From Diploptera punctata (lineage: Eukaryota > Arthropoda > Insecta > Blattodea > Blaberidae), in the NCBI GenBank assembly GCA_030220185.1, contig JASPKZ010007283.1:1852001-1916000 (forward strand): a DNA stretch of 64,000 bases. The letters are read 5' to 3'. Below the pieces are notes generated by a model. It had not been told where the DNA came from. It ran no database searches and saw only the letters and a list, made by a program, of their open reading frames with translations. The position numbers and the translations under genes were made by a program. Shown piece by piece: positions 63,691 through 64,000 of this stretch. Each line of letters starts with the position of its first letter. Positions within the stretch are counted from its first letter, which is position 1.

Positions 63691-64000
63691 CAGGCTAATT
63701 GGTTTAAGATAACTGAATAAAATGTATTATTAATTTGCCTAATTAATAGTCATAATTTCAGTCAATTAGCCTGGGAGATAGCCTAATATTTTGTTGTATT
63801 CTGAGTTATTTTTACCCCTCTTCAAATGCGGTTCCCCATAAAAATAAAGTAAACATCAGCATGGTTCAAATGTATGTAGATTTGATTAGTAAAACGTACC
63901 TATATAAATTTAGGGTTATTATGACAGTAACACGTCATAGTGTGAAGATTCATTGTATGATAGCACAATAGTTCTTTGTTAGGAATAAATACAAATTTCA
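63691..64000. other. Unassigned AT-rich end of window
   Basis: No gene, repeat or tRNA box recognised. Confidence 0.5.

Overview
The window looks like a repeat-dense stretch of a large arthropod genome. It is AT-rich, carries many non-LTR retrotransposons with poly- or microsatellite tails, tRNA-derived SINEs, DNA transposons with terminal inverted repeats, a Penelope-like element and long satellites, and it has no operon-like gene packing. The mixture of RTE-type elements ending in (TTAC)n/(GTAA)n and CR1-type elements ending in (ATT)n suggests an insect. A cockroach/termite-type genome is my guess from general resemblance of the RTE proteins, not something the sequence proves. I find no convincing host protein-coding gene. 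One ~104-codon open stretch near 24.0 kb and two promoter/exon-like patches (39.3 kb and 42.9 kb) are the only non-transposon coding candidates.

Layout. 0.1-5.9 kb: a decayed RTE-type retrotransposon (family B), interrupted by a 2-kb insertion of a second RTE-type family (family A, 18-bp imperfect target duplication). It also carries an internal ~280-bp tandem duplication whose second unit was hit by a tRNA-derived SINE (perfect 11-bp target duplication). 6-13 kb: truncated retrotransposon tails, an internally deleted family A copy, a SINE, a degenerate reverse-strand RTE remnant and unassigned AT-rich DNA. 13.6-17.6 kb (minus strand): the best preserved element of the window, a CR1-group retrotransposon (family E) with an ORF1 fragment and a 962-codon ORF2 with no internal stop. 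20.0-21.4 kb: 33 near-identical copies of a 42-bp minisatellite. 21.8-23.8 kb: seven ~292-bp units each carrying a tRNA-like gene, four on the minus strand then three on the plus strand, i.e. a palindromic, divergently oriented array. 26-33 kb: SINEs, RTE fragments, a foldback element and microsatellites. 33.4-34.9 kb: a DNA transposon with ~290-bp terminal inverted repeats and 8-bp target duplications. 35.5-35.8 kb: a hAT-like MITE. 39.6-46.8 kb: RNase H-bearing retrotransposon end, RTE family C, family A fragments, and a Penelope-like element with a GIY-YIG endonuclease. 48-52 kb: SINEs and RTE ends. 52.5-55.3 kb: the longest family A copy. 55.8-57 kb: SINE next to a 3' piece of family E. 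58-61 kb: RTE end, a TATATG/TG tract, and a 298-bp-spaced duplication of a second tRNA-like sequence. 61.8-63.2 kb (minus): family A copy with the best preserved reverse transcriptase of that family.

How it works together: the elements are not a pathway. They form a layered record of retrotransposition (RTE, CR1, I/R1 and Penelope types supplying endonuclease plus reverse transcriptase), non-autonomous SINEs and MITEs that would depend on such enzymes, and later satellite amplification. The most unusual item is the palindromic tRNA-like array, because every copy has an anticodon arm one nucleotide longer than the canonical 17.

Limits: family assignments rest on motifs read by eye; element ends are approximate (usually within ~20 bp) unless a target duplication fixes them.
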